Below are positions 53,405 through 63,388 of a DNA stretch of 64,000 nucleotides, piece after piece. Under the pieces are notes generated by a model. The model saw only the letters and a list, made by a program, of their open reading frames with translations. It did no database searches and had not been told where the DNA came from. Each line of letters opens with the position of its first letter. The stretch's first letter is position 1. Source of the stretch: Paraspadella gotoi (lineage: Eukaryota > Chaetognatha); contig CM119266.1 in assembly GCA_051294375.1 (NCBI GenBank), positions 22,978,338-23,042,337 of the forward strand. The letters are read 5' to 3'. A program made the translations under genes and the position numbers.

Positions 53405-54469
53405 TCTCCTCTCTTCTCTGCTCTCCTCTCTCTTTCTTCTGTCTCACGCGCATCCGCTTCCTCCTCCACTTCTTCCTCCATCTCTTCCTCGTCCCCGAGG
53501 AAGACGAGGCGTCCTCCTCCCTTTCATTCTTCTCCCTCACTCCTCCTCTTCCTCCTCTCCGGCATTCCTGTTCCTCCGGACGATTCGATTCCGCTTCTTG
53601 TAACGACTTCACGTAAGTGAGGCGTTTGTCTTCGTCGTCGTCGTCGTCAGTCGTCGTCGTCGTCGTCGTCGTCGTCCTTGACGTCTTCTCTCGTCGCCGT
53701 CGCCCATGTTGTTCCCGTCTTCGTCTTAGCTGTTGTTGTTCTTGTCGTTGTTATCTTCCTTCAGCTATTCTTAATCGATGCATTGTTTCATAATTTTTGT
53801 CCACCTGCTCCGATCATTTTTATTTATGTATCTTAATTTGTTTGTTTTTTTTCCTTGGATGGATTCCAATAATTTAACGAGATCCATTTTAACTGAAACA
53901 CTTTAACGATTACCGATCGATGGGATTGATGGAATTGTTTGTATAACGATTAGTCAATTAACAATTAGTTTGTATTACTAAGTGACGTTGGCGGTTCTTT
54001 CAGCAATGTTTCATCATTAATCTTGCAAATTTTATTAAAAATAATTAATAAAAAATCCCCGACTTTTTCATCGAGAGGACTTTTTTTTCCAGACTGCGAG
54101 GTCGCTTCGTCAGTTTTCAAAAAAAGAAGTTAAAAACCAAATGTAAAAATATAAAACATGACATACTCATTGCACAAACTGCAAAATCACGAAGTTAAAT
54201 CGATGTTTCTTCTGTCGTCAATATTTTCACCCGTGACGGACAAAGCATCAGCCGTGGGTGAGTCACAACTCACTCGACTCAGATTTCACGGATGACGTCG
54301 CGACTCCATCTTCGCGTAAAACTCACTTTTTCCGATTTCACGCGCGGGTCTCACCGCGTGGGAGAGACGTGAGCCAGAGCGTGAAGTCGGATGAAACTTA
54401 ATGATGAGGTGAGCGAGGGAGGGAGGGCGACGATGGGGTTAGAAAGAGAGGGTGCGCTGTTGAAAAGCC

Positions 54470-54487
54470 TTCTACTATATAGTAGAA
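54470..54487. repeat. Perfect 18-bp palindrome
   Basis: TTCTACTATATAGTAGAA equals its own reverse complement. A second copy is at 55530-55547 in tandem unit 2. Confidence 0.9.
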
Positions 54488-54730
54488 CTTCCCAAGTCAA
54501 GGGTTTTAATGTTAATCTCTGGTCGTGAGTGCATCGACGAAATCACACACAGGATTTATATCATCCTCCTATTTTATTCAGCGTCGTTGATCGGAAAATG
54601 GTCAGTTGCGTTTATTTCAATGTTCATTTGTCACGCATTTGGCAACGCTTATAAAATTTACTTTGCATATAATAATTTTTAGTTTCAAATTTTTTCAAAC
54701 TGATCTCTTTCACCAGTTTTTCTCCTACCA

Positions 54731-54791
54731 GGGCCGATGCTTCCCGGCCCAGTGCTTCCCGGCCGAATGCTTCCCAGCCCAAAGCTTACCC
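54731..54791. repeat. Four short tandem units of about 15 bp
   Basis: Units of the form ATGCTTCCCGGCCCA; also present in unit 2 (about 55808-55862). Confidence 0.85.
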
Positions 54792-54827
54792 GCTTTGATT
54801 TTGTAAAAAAAAAATGCATCTCTCTTC

Positions 54828-54987
54828 NNNNNNNNNNNNNNNNNNNNNNNNNNNNNNNNNNNNNNNNNNNNNNNNNNNNNNNNNNNNNNNNNNNNNNNNN
54901 NNNNNNNNNNNNNNNNNNNNNNNNNNNNNNNNNNNNNNNNNNNNNNNNNNNNNNNNNNNNNNNNNNNNNNNNNNNNNNNNNNNNNNN
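54828..54987. other. Assembly gap, 160 Ns
   Basis: The missing sequence appears to be present in the neighbouring tandem unit. Confidence 0.95.
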
Positions 54988-55191
54988 TCCAAAAATTGTT
55001 TCAAATTCTAAGCTTTCTTTCTTTTTTGTATTTCTTTGTAAATTTTTCTATGGTTTTCTAAACCAACTTTTAAACTTGTCATTGCTTTTTCAGGTGTTAT
55101 TTTCATTTTCGAATTTACAAAGCTTCAATTGACTCAAATAAGAAAGAAAAAAAAAAGAAGAAAGAAAGAAAAGAAAGTAGATAGAATAAAA

Positions 55192-56146
55192 AAAAGAAAG
55201 AAGGTAAAACAAATGAAAAATAATAAAACATGAATACTCATTGCACAACTTCATCACACGAAGTTAAATCGATGTTTCTTCTGTCATTCAATATTATTCA
55301 CCTACGTGACGGACACAAGCGATCAGCCGATGCGCACCTGGTAGCACACCACCCACACGCGATGTACCGTCGCGACTCCACTCGCGAAACTCACTTTTAC
55401 CTGCTGCGTTCTCACCGCGTGGAGATACGTGATCCAGAGCGTGAAGTCGATGAAACTTTAATGATGAGGTGAGCGATGGAGGAGGGCGCGATGGAGGTTA
55501 GATAAGAGAGGGTGCGCTGTTGAAAAGCCTTCTACTATATAGTAGAACTTCCCAAGTTTCAAGGGTTTTAAATGGTTAATCTCTGGTCGTTGATGTGCAT
55601 CGACGAAATCCACAGCACAGGATTTATTATCATCTCCTATTTATTCAGCGTTTCGTTTGATCGGAAAATGCGTCAGTTGCGTTTTATTTCAATGTTCATT
55701 TGTCACGCATTTGGCAACGCTTATAAAATTTACTTTGGCTATAAATAATTTTTAGTTTCAATTTTTTTCAAACTGATCTCTTTTCACAGTTTTTTCTACC
55801 AGGGGCCGATGCTTCCCGGCCCAGTTGCTTCCCGGCGAATTGCTTCCCAGCCCAAAGCTTACCCGCTTTGATTTTGTAAAACAAAACTGTGTCAAACGCC
55901 GATCCGCGATCTTCGTCCCGCCAAATCACGGGGGACTTTCTTTTCAGCGTTTCGCTTCCTGTTAGAACCCTCTCTTTCTCTTCCTATTAATTTCCAAAAA
56001 ATTGTTTCAAATTCTAGGCTTTCTTTCTTTTTTTGTATTTCTTTTGCAATTTTCTCCCTATGGTTTTCTAAACCAATTTTAAACCTTTTCATGCTTTTCA
56101 GGTTGTTATTTTATTTTCGAATTTACAAGCTTCAATTGACTCAAAT
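55192..56146. repeat. Tandem unit 2
   Basis: Near-copy of 54119-55139 without the gap. The two units differ by scattered one-base indels, as blocks A and B do. Confidence 0.85.
55892..56092 (-). CDS. Lys/Glu-rich coding-like minus frame
   Basis: ATG at 56092 opens a 66-codon frame to a TGA at 55892. It begins MKRFKIGLENHREKIAKEIQ and continues charged and helix-prone, then Arg-rich. In tandem unit 1 the corresponding sequence (55020-55090) is frameshifted and the rest is in the N gap. No signal peptide, membrane segment or known motif. Charged AT-rich frames like this can arise by chance. It might be the start of a coiled-coil protein. Confidence 0.2.
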   Translation of the reverse strand: MKRFKIGLENHREKIAKEIQKKKESLEFETIFWKLIGREREGSNRKRNAEKKVPRDLAGRRSRIGV

Positions 56147-56171
56147 TAGATGTCGTCTTTTTTTTTTAAAG

Positions 56172-56282
56172 ATACTCGCAGAACTGAAACAAGAACAACA
56201 CACAACACAAGCCCTCCTTCAACAACTAAACACCGCGCCCGCCTACCGCTCCAGACGCCGAAAACGCTGTGAGGGCCGGAAG
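56172..56282 (+). CDS. Possible internal coding exon with a short coiled coil
   Basis: A poly-T acceptor (TTTTTTTAAAG, AG at 56170-56171) and a donor AAG/GTCAGA (exon end 56282) bracket exactly 37 codons, phase 0 at both ends. The product reads ILAELKQEQHTTQALLQQLN, a heptad-like coiled coil with Leu spacing, then a basic end. The frame stays open to a TAA at 56348 if the donor is not used. No partner exons found; the upstream neighbour is the duplicated unit, which may have displaced them. Family unknown. Confidence 0.3.
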
Positions 56283-56528
56283 GTCAGAGGCAGAGGAGAT
56301 CGTTATGCGGCGAGATCGAGCTATAAATATGCGAATCAAAGAAGTTAAAGTTTCGCAGACGATACAAGAAGGCTTTTTAGGGACCGATGAGCGCTTAAGG
56401 ACGGGGAGGCAAAGAAGACGAGAAATGAGAAGAAATAGGGGGGGGTTGGTTGAGACGGGTTAAAGAAGAGGGGAGAGAGGGAGAGGGAGGAAAGAGTGAG
56501 ACAGAGAGAGTGAATTTGTTCCCTCCTC

Positions 56529-56529
<1 letters not shown>

Positions 56530-56585
<56 letters not shown>

Positions 56586-56637
56586 TCTACTGTCTATCTC
56601 TCTCTCTCTCTCTCTCTCTCGCTTCTCTCTCTCCTCT
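56530..56637. repeat. (CT)n microsatellite
   Basis: Interrupted CT run. Confidence 0.9.
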
Positions 56638-57006
56638 TCAAGCGCCTTCCAGGAGTTGGCATAAGCCTAACGAGTTTTACCGATTGCTTCGCTTTTGTAG
56701 TTTTTGATTGGAAAAAGGAGTAAAAAAAACCAAAAAAAGATGTTGGCTCCGGAAGAAATTTCGTATAAATCAATTCTAAATCTTTTCGCGTTTCAAATCG
56801 GAAAAGAGGAAAGAAATAAAGGGATTTTTTGAATTTGTTGGGACGATTTGTAAAAAACTTTATCGGACGAAAAAATCATTGAAACAAAATGTATATAATT
56901 GAAGTAATTTCCTTGTTATTTTGTTCTTATGAATAAAGTACATATTTTTTAAATAAAATTGGTTAGACATTGTTATGATTCTTTCTTTTCGTTGTGTTTG
57001 AGTTTA

Positions 57007-57172
57007 AGGACAAAACAGTTTTTAATATGCAACACTTATTTATTTGGCCCAAATGTAGGACAAGTTTTCGACTCTGTCTTAGAGNNNNNNNNNNNNNNNN
57101 NNNNNNNNNTTTTTTTCATCAGCGGTTGCCAAATAAATCGTTGTTGCGTATTAAAAACTGTTTTTTTCCTTA
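57007..57172. repeat. Small palindrome around a 25-N gap
   Basis: The arm at 57007-57055 (containing CAGTTTTTAATATGCAAC) is the near reverse complement of about 57125-57172. The Ns are at 57085-57109. Confidence 0.85.
57085..57109. other. Assembly gap, 25 Ns
   Basis: At the axis of the 57.0-57.2 kb palindrome. Confidence 0.95.
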
Positions 57173-58016
57173 AATAAAATTATATCAAAGCCGCTTACAA
57201 AGATATTAAAACGAATCTCCTCGTTATCCTAAATTCTTCATTTTGAATCGGGAAATGATTTATGGCGCAGGCTTTAAACTCGGAAAGCCGGTCTCATTCC
57301 GCGAGACGCGCGCCGGATCAGATCGTCTCTCATTTTTTAATTCTTTTTTATTTTCCGAAGCCAAAAAAAAAAAGGTAAGAAAAGTGAGCGCGTGATAGTT
57401 CACTTCACTCCCACTAATTTCGCGTTGCCGAGGAAAGAGGAAAGAGCTTCAAAGTTCATAAACTCCCACTAATCTCGTCGGCGGCGCCTGAAAATTTTTC
57501 GGATCGTCGGTTCAGACGCGATTAATAGAAAGAAGACAAGAGGAAGAAAAAAAAAAAGGCTCCGGGTGAAAACCGAAATTTAACGGCGTTTTAAAAAAAA
57601 ATTAAAACCTTTCTTGCCTACTGTTTATTTTCTTATTCAGTCCTCTTTATTTATGGACTTTAGTAATTATTGTTCGAAACGGATTCGCATTTCTCACTCG
57701 ATCGATCTCAACTCGATCCTTTGCTTCGACCTTACCTCAGCTAACTTTCGACTGACCTCACCCTCTCTTCTATTTGACCGTCGTTTCGCGTTTCGAAATT
57801 CGAATTCCTGAATATTTCCTCTGCTCACTTTTTCCAATGAAACCAACCACCCTTCCGTACTTTACACCCCTTCGTCAGGCCCGGACCTTCTCAAGAAATC
57901 CACCTTCCACCCAATCATTCCACCATCCCAGCCATGACCCTCTCCAGCCAAAGTCCCCCCCACCGCATGACCTTCTTCCCCCTCGGCGCCCATTTTTAAC
58001 TTCTTCTCGCCTCCAG

Positions 58017-58122
58017 ATTCTCCCACGGACTTTGACGGCGACGACGAGGAGACGACGATGACGAAGACGAAGACGAACATCGGGACGATGTAGAAGAAGA
58101 CGTTGAGGAAGAAAACGACTAA
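58017..58122 (+). pseudogene. Frameshifted copy of the acidic C-terminal exon
   Basis: Preceded by a good acceptor (CTTCTCGCCTCCAG, ending 58016), this matches 62727-62829 but has an extra C near its start and other small indels, so the acidic frame is interrupted. It ends at the same TAA. It is most likely the same exon read with errors. Confidence 0.5.
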
Positions 58123-58137
58123 GAACTGTAGAGGTAG

Positions 58138-59686
58138 GCTCCAACGGTCGATCGATGTCTTTTAAGAACCAACGAAAATCTGAAACTTCAATAATTACCA
58201 TCTTTCTTGATCTCATTAGTTAGTATGAAGCTTACTTCATTTAAAAAAACGATAGTCCTAAGTTATCTCCTTCTTTATCACTAGAACTTTCGCAGGTAAA
58301 TTTCTATGAGTTAAAACACGGTAAGAACATGATTTTTTCATGATTGTTTATCTAATCTCATTACTGCGTAATTTTAGATATAAGTATGTTCGAATTTTTT
58401 ACATGATATGATAATTTTTAAAGATCGAATTCCTCATAAGAACTTCACGGTCTTTCTAACATAAGTTTTTTAGGTAAGACGCAATTAATCGATACACTTT
58501 TTTTTTCTTCTACGCTTTCCCTGATTCTTTTCTTCACCTTCTTTCTTCTCTTCTTTATATTTTCCTCTTCCCTTTCCTCCTACTTCTCACTCTGTCACAT
58601 AACCATTTTTCGGCCCCTACTTTTCTGCCACTCATGCCACTTTCCTTAGCTTTTTCTCCTCCTTCCTCTCTTCTCTTGCTTTCTCCTCTTTTTCTTTCCA
58701 ATTTTCCACCTCATTCTACTTTTATTTTCTTACTATTTTTCCCTTCATTGCCATTTTTGGTTGCCTTTGGCCCCCTCTTCATTTTTCTTCCTCTCTTTTT
58801 CTTGTTTTCTCTTTCCTCTTCCCTCTCCAACGTTTACATTGAGCCAATAATCAAGAAAATCATTTTAATATGCATTATAAGAAAGAAAATGACGGTAAGC
58901 GATGATTTTTCTTCAATTTTGTTGCGCTAGCAAATTTAGTATCGACAGATTTTGCCGGAAATTTTTCCGCAAATCTGTCGATTCTGAGAAAAACAAGTCC
59001 TGACCGCTTTCCATTGGCTTAAAAGGATGCGGTTTTTTTGTTTTAATCAAACGTCCGCAAGTAACCCCATCTTTTAAACTAATAAAAGAGTTGAAAAATT
59101 TTCTTTATCATTAAATAAATGCAAGTCACAAAAAGTCACAAAATAAAAGTGTCTATAAAAATTATTTGTGGCTAAACGAAAAGAGTTTTTTTGATAATTT
59201 TGTAGGTGGTTTAAAAGCTTATTCTGTGAACTTATTTCTGTTAGTTTAAGCCCATTTAAATTAATTTTTGTTTAATAAATTTACTAAACTAAAACTGCGA
59301 CTTTTTGGGACTTGGTCAACTTTAAAATACTTATTCATAAGTGAAACTATGAATGATATAAAGGAAAATATTTACTCAAGGGTGAAGAAAGATAAGGAAG
59401 AAGGGAATTCAAAAATAAAAAATTTTCTCAACTTTCCTTGGCATTCAAATTTGAAGACGAAAGTTGAAAATGGACAAAATGGACCATGATTTTTTTCCTA
59501 AAAAGTTGCAAAAATGTACTCTTATATGATTAGAAATAGCTGAGATGGTTTTAACCAAATCCGTATCTCGGGTCTAAAATTTATATATGGTGCAAATTTA
59601 AATTAATTTTGTTAATAGTAACTGAACAATACTGAAAAAAGTAGTTTTTTTCTCTGAATGCGAGGAATCGTAACCAGAAGGCGTAG
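58138..59686. mobile_element. 1.55-kb insertion absent from the second copy (type unclear)
   Basis: Left flank GAGGTAG and right flank GTAGATGACGAG are contiguous in the second copy (GAGGTAGATGACGAGG at about 62839-62854). GTAG is repeated at both edges, a possible 4-bp target duplication. The inside is AT-rich with a pyrimidine-rich tract (58495-58830) and a 42-bp hairpin (58941-58982). I see no convincing terminal inverted repeats and no transposase. It could be a non-autonomous element, or a stretch missing from the other copy by mis-assembly. Confidence 0.35.
58941..58982. repeat. Near-perfect 42-bp hairpin
   Basis: ATCGACAGATTT and AAATCTGTCGAT pair at the ends, and the inner CGGAAA/TTTCCG also pairs, leaving one or two single-base bulges. 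Confidence 0.8.
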
Positions 59687-60220
59687 ATGACGAGACTTAG
59701 ACGACTAAGACATGAAAAACGAGAAAATTAAAAGAACGAAAGTAAAAAATAGGGAAGAAACGAGGGGGAATCGGATAAAAAATATCAAAAATGCAAACTA
59801 TTACTTATTGATTGCAAGTATAGTCATCTATCAAATCGCAATCCCCGGGGCGCTGCTAGGGGCGGACCTCGGGTGGCCCCGCGGGCGGCCCCGGGGGGCA
59901 AGCAATCTTATGTCTGGGGGCGGCCCCCTTGTAGCCTCTTTTTTTGGCGCCCCAAGGGGCCACTCAGGGGGAATTCCCTCCAGGGGCTAGAAAAACCTTC
60001 CTGGGGGCCCACCCCCAGGGGGATGAAATTTGCCTGCCCCCTGGAACGGCTCTCCTCTCACCTCCTATTTCTCTCTCTCATCTCTTCACTCTCTTTCCTC
60101 TCTTTCTCTATCCTCTTTTCTTTTTTCATCTTTATTAACATAAATTATAAAAATAAAAATAATATCTTTCACTTCAATTAATCAATCAATGAACCAAAGC
60201 TGCGCAAATACCAATATGCT

Positions 60221-60645
60221 AATTGGTCAACTTGCATTTAGTCAAATGACTATTTGCGTCAACTGACATAATTTGGACAACTGATATAATTGGGTCAACT
60301 TTTAGAAATTTGGGTCACTTTCATAACTTTGGTAAACTTTTATAATTTGGTCAACTTTCATAATTTGGGTCAATTTTAACATTTGGGTCAACTGGCATCT
60401 AATTTTAATTTTGTTATAAATTTAAAGTCAACTTGGCATATTGGTTGACCTTAATAATTTGGTCAATCTTTCATAATTTGGTAACTGACATAATTTTGGT
60501 CAACTGATTATTTATTTGGTCAACTTTAGAATTTGGTAAACTTTTATAATTTGGTAAACTTTCATAATTTGCGTCAACATGTCATAATTGGTCAACTTGC
60601 ATAATTTCGGTTCAACTTGCGTACTTTGGTCAACCAATCAACTTA
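60221..60645. repeat. Minisatellite of about 18-20 bp (TTTGGTCAACTTTCATAA)
   Basis: About 20 diverged copies in one orientation, inside the inverted-repeat element. Confidence 0.85.
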
Positions 60646-61196
60646 ACAATCTAGCTATTATTAATTTATCTGTAAAAAATAGAAAGAGAGAAAGAGTGAG
60701 AAATTTTTAAATAAATTCAAGTAAATGTGACTTTTTGTTTTTTCTATTAAACCTCACTTCCACTTGCATACTTTTCTACTACACACAACAATTTATTAAT
60801 TCATCTATGAAATTTTAAATAGTAAATAAATAGTAAGGATGGTTTTATTTTTTTTAATTCCTTATAAAAAAATTAATTAATAATTAATTAATATCAGTCC
60901 TTTAAGTCCGTCCCACATTAAACATTAAAACTCAAATTATTCATGATTAGATATAATGGATTGGAAAAAATCTGTTAGGGGTAGAAAAAGTGTGTGACTG
61001 GAGACTAGATATAAGTTTGCTTCAGCTTTCTCTTCAAACCATCAGCCTTCTCACAAACGTGGAGTTCATCGAGGCAATCCTACAAACTGACATTATTATT
61101 AACAAATCTTAAAATGAAAAAAAAATATTTCACATTATAAAATATCTTGAAAAAAAATGTTTTTTTTTTTAGTTACATAAAACAAGTCTTGAAAGA

Positions 61197-61320
61197 TAGA
61201 GAGAGAGAAGATAGAGGAGAGAAAGAAAGAAGAAAGAAAAGGAACGATAGAAAAAAAGAGAGAGAGAGAAGAGAAAGAGAGAGGAGAGAGTAGTGGGAGA
61301 GAGAGAGAAAAGAGAGAGTA
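61197..61320. repeat. Interrupted (GA)n microsatellite
   Basis: GA/GAAA runs inside the element. Confidence 0.85.
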
Positions 61321-61814
61321 AACAGACAGGGAGAGATATTCCTCTCAGATACAATAACATTGTCAGAAAGTATATTTTCTTATCTAAACTTTTGCTCTCT
61401 CTCTTAACACTCGGGCCCCTGGGGGAGCACTTTTTTGTTCCCCAAGGGTTACCCAGGGGCAGACTTTTTTTTGGCCCCAGGGGCACACGCCCCAGGGGGG
61501 TTTCCCTGGGCAAAACATTTTGGTCTATTAAGGGGGCGCCCCCCTCAATGACCATCGTTTGCTGCTCCCCTGGAATAGTCTGCCCCCTGGGGCCGCCCTA
61601 GAGCCGCCCCGCGGGCGGTAGGATTTGGGAGATGACATATCTCTATTGATGACCTAAATAACAAATACCACATGGAAAAAGACGCCGATTGACTAACAAT
61701 GAATGGTTTGAGATTCCAATTAAGTACTAGGACTATTCGATAGTGTCAAAAATAATTATGTAATATGTTTAAAACGACAAAGCCAAAGCCAGAGTTAAGA
61801 AGAAAGGAAGGAAA

Positions 61815-62015
61815 TTGTTTTTCCTCTCTCGGCTTCGAGGGGTCGCGTTTTCGAATGCGAGTGCTGCGCTGCTTTTTTCGCCAACGGAGCGCGCGGCGGC
61901 GGGCCGGCTGCGGTCGCGCAGCGGCGTCGGTGCCGGAAAGAGCGAGGGTCGACGCGGCGGCGCTATGGCGTCATCGATTAACGCCAACGACGAGAAAGAG
62001 GGCGATCTACTATGA
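61815..62015 (+). CDS. Possible short CpG-rich coding frame
   Basis: A 66-codon frame from ATT-ATG-like context (TTGTTTTTCC) to a TGA at 62015, beginning LSRLRGVAFSNASAALLFSP and ending MASSINANDEKEGDLL. The DNA is CpG-rich, and a minus-strand frame (61769-61987) is also open, so this may just be a promoter-like island. The second copy (63140-63320) is frameshifted. The start I give is the first possible non-ATG or ATG codon; the internal Met 16 codons before the end may be the true start of a short leader. Confidence 0.15.
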   Translation: MFFLSRLRGVAFSNASAALLFSPTERAAAGRLRSRSGVGAGKSEGRRGGAMASSINANDEKEGDLL

Positions 62016-62018
62016 AAC

Positions 62019-62020
<2 letters not shown>

Positions 62021-62086
<66 letters not shown>

Positions 62087-62098
62087 AAGAGAGAAGAA
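62021..62098. repeat. (GA)n microsatellite
   Basis: About 50 bp of perfect GA, then interrupted. The duplicate is at about 63338-63405. Confidence 0.9.
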
Positions 62099-62334
62099 GA
62101 AAAGGGTGGAAAGGTAAAGGATGAGTTTGAGGTAGTTAAGAATTATTTCGCCAATTATCTTGACTGTATCTGAGAAAGGTCTAAATTAATAGACATTTGA
62201 AAACATAATATTTATCCTTTATGCTGTTATTATCTTGTAATAAGCGCATGTAGCTAACCAAAGCCAAAGCGAGGGAACAAATATAGCGTATTTATAAAAT
62301 AAATGTTATAAGTTGATTTTTGGGTTGTAGCAAT

Positions 62335-62514
62335 TCATATAAAAAAATCGGGTCTGCCGTCCAGCTTCCAATTTCTTTCTCGGCGCCGGAGAAATTGACA
62401 TTTTTGGCGCCAGAAATGTGTTTCTGTACTCCATGTAATTCCAACTCCGGGTCGTCCGGCGTTATCCGGCGCCATCGCATCCTTATAACTCTCTTTTGTC
62501 TCCATCGGCCTCAT
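62335..62514 (-). CDS. Small coding-like minus frame, 59 residues, present twice
   Basis: ATG at 62512-62514 opens a frame to a TGA at 62335-62337. It begins MRPMETKESYKDAMAPDNAG, continues with Gly/Thr/Trp-containing sequence, and ends with an Arg-rich segment (RRRERNWKLDG). The second copy at 63637-63882 shares the middle and end (APDNAG, GITW, FLRRRERNWKLDG) despite indels, and its upstream part reads as an acidic stretch (FEDEEDEADW). Two noisy copies agreeing on one frame is mild support for coding. No domain recognised; it could be one exon of a longer protein. Confidence 0.27.
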   Translation of the reverse strand: MRPMETKESYKDAMAPDNAGRPGVGITWSTETHFWRQKCQFLRRRERNWKLDGRPDFFI

Positions 62515-62701
62515 CTTCTTTCATCCTCGAAAGCTGCAGTCGTTTTGAGTAATGAGTCTGAGACTTCTGAACGTGCAAGACAATCAGATGTAATTCATGC
62601 AAATCCTACTTCGATAAGCTTTTCCCTTTCTCTTCCACCTTCTCCTCTCCCATCTCTCATGCTCGCTCTCATCATTTCTCCGGTCCTCTCGATCATCTCT
62701 C

Positions 62702-62726
62702 NNNNNNNNNNNNNNNNNNNNNNNNN
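62702..62726. other. Assembly gap, 25 Ns, at the duplication joint
   Basis: Separates the two copies of the 58-64 kb segment. Confidence 0.95.
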
Positions 62727-62829
62727 ATTCTCCACGGACTTTGACGGCGACGACGAGGACGACGACGATGACGAAGACGAAGACGAACACGACGATGTAG
62801 AAGAAGACGTTGAGGAAGAAAACGACTAA
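62727..62829 (+). CDS. Last coding exon encoding a highly acidic C-terminal tail
   Basis: The frame reads FSTDFDGDDEDDDDDEDEDE, continues Asp/Glu-rich and ends END-stop at 62829, about 34 residues. In the other copy (58017) the exon is preceded by a good acceptor, CTTCTCGCCTCCAG; here the upstream side is lost in the N gap. The GAC/GAA mixture is less regular than the pure GAC arrays nearby, and the frame has a natural end. Long acidic tails occur in histone chaperones, HMG proteins and other nuclear proteins, but no domain is visible to choose among them. It may also be a degraded GAC repeat read in the right frame. Confidence 0.35.
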
Positions 62830-62971
62830 GACTGTAAGAGGTAGATGACGAGGACTTAGACGACTAAGAACATGAAAAACGAGAAAAATTAAAAAGAACG
62901 AAATAAAAAAAAATAGGGAAAACGAGGGGAATCGGATAAAAATATCAAAATGAAAACTATTACTTATTGAT

Positions 62972-63332
62972 GACCTAAATAACAAATAACCAACATGAAA
63001 AAAGACGCCATTGACTAACAATGAATGGTTTGAGATTCCAATTAAGTACTAGGACTATTCGATAGTGTCAAAAAATAATTATGTAATATGTTTAAAACGA
63101 CAAAGCCAAAGCCAGAGTAAGAAGAAAAGGAAGGAAATGTTTTTCCTCTCTCGGCTTCGAGGGGTCGCGTTTTCGAATGCGAGGCTCGCGCTGCTTTTTC
63201 GCCACGGCGGCGGCGGCGGGGCCGGCTGCGGTCCGCAGCGGCGTCGGTGCCGGAAAAGAGCGAGGGTCGCGCGGCGGCGCTGATGGCGTCATCGATTAAA
63301 CGCCAACGACGAGAAAGAGGGCGATCTACTAT

Positions 63333-63388
<56 letters not shown>

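Larger units (their letters stand above)
54119..55139. repeat. Tandem unit 1 (with 160-N gap inside)
   Basis: Aligns to 55192-56146 with small indels. The 160 Ns at 54828-54987 replace about 115 bp that unit 2 contains (about 55880-55993). Confidence 0.85.
56283..58016. other. No secure gene; CT repeat and a small palindrome
   Basis: (CT)n lies at about 56530-56637, then AT-rich sequence, and a palindrome around 25 Ns at 57007-57172. 57600-58016 is pyrimidine-rich with proline-rich frames on both strands that I do not trust. Confidence 0.5.
59813..61644. mobile_element. 1.83-kb element with long GC-rich terminal inverted repeats
   Basis: TATTGAT flanks both ends (59806-59812 and 61645-61651); the second copy of the locus has a single TATTGAT at 62965-62971 with nothing inserted. 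The ends are imperfect inverted repeats: the left starts TGCAAGTATAGTCATCTATC, and the right, reverse-complemented, starts GAGATATGTCATCTCCCAAA. They continue into GGGGCC-rich arms about 200 bp long (to about 60050 and from about 61405). Inside lie a minisatellite (60221-60645), AT-rich sequence and (GA)n (61197-61320). I see no transposase, so it is a non-autonomous, foldback-like DNA element. A 7-8 bp duplication is compatible with hAT or a related class, but the end sequence is not the usual hAT CA(G)G. Confidence 0.65.
61652..62701. repeat. First copy of a duplicated segment (rest at 62972-64000)
   Basis: From GACCTAAATAAC to GATCATCTCTC this aligns to 62972-64000 with scattered indels. 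The first copy ends at the 25-N gap, and the second ends at the window edge at the very same base. Confidence 0.85.

Noticed and set aside
54737-55132. 131-codon plus frame with Leu-Pro-Gly repeats
   Set aside because: It crosses 160 Ns, and its start is a short tandem repeat.
62320-62829. 169-codon frame joining 62.3 kb to the acidic tail
   Set aside because: It reads through 25 Ns, so the frame across the gap is arbitrary.
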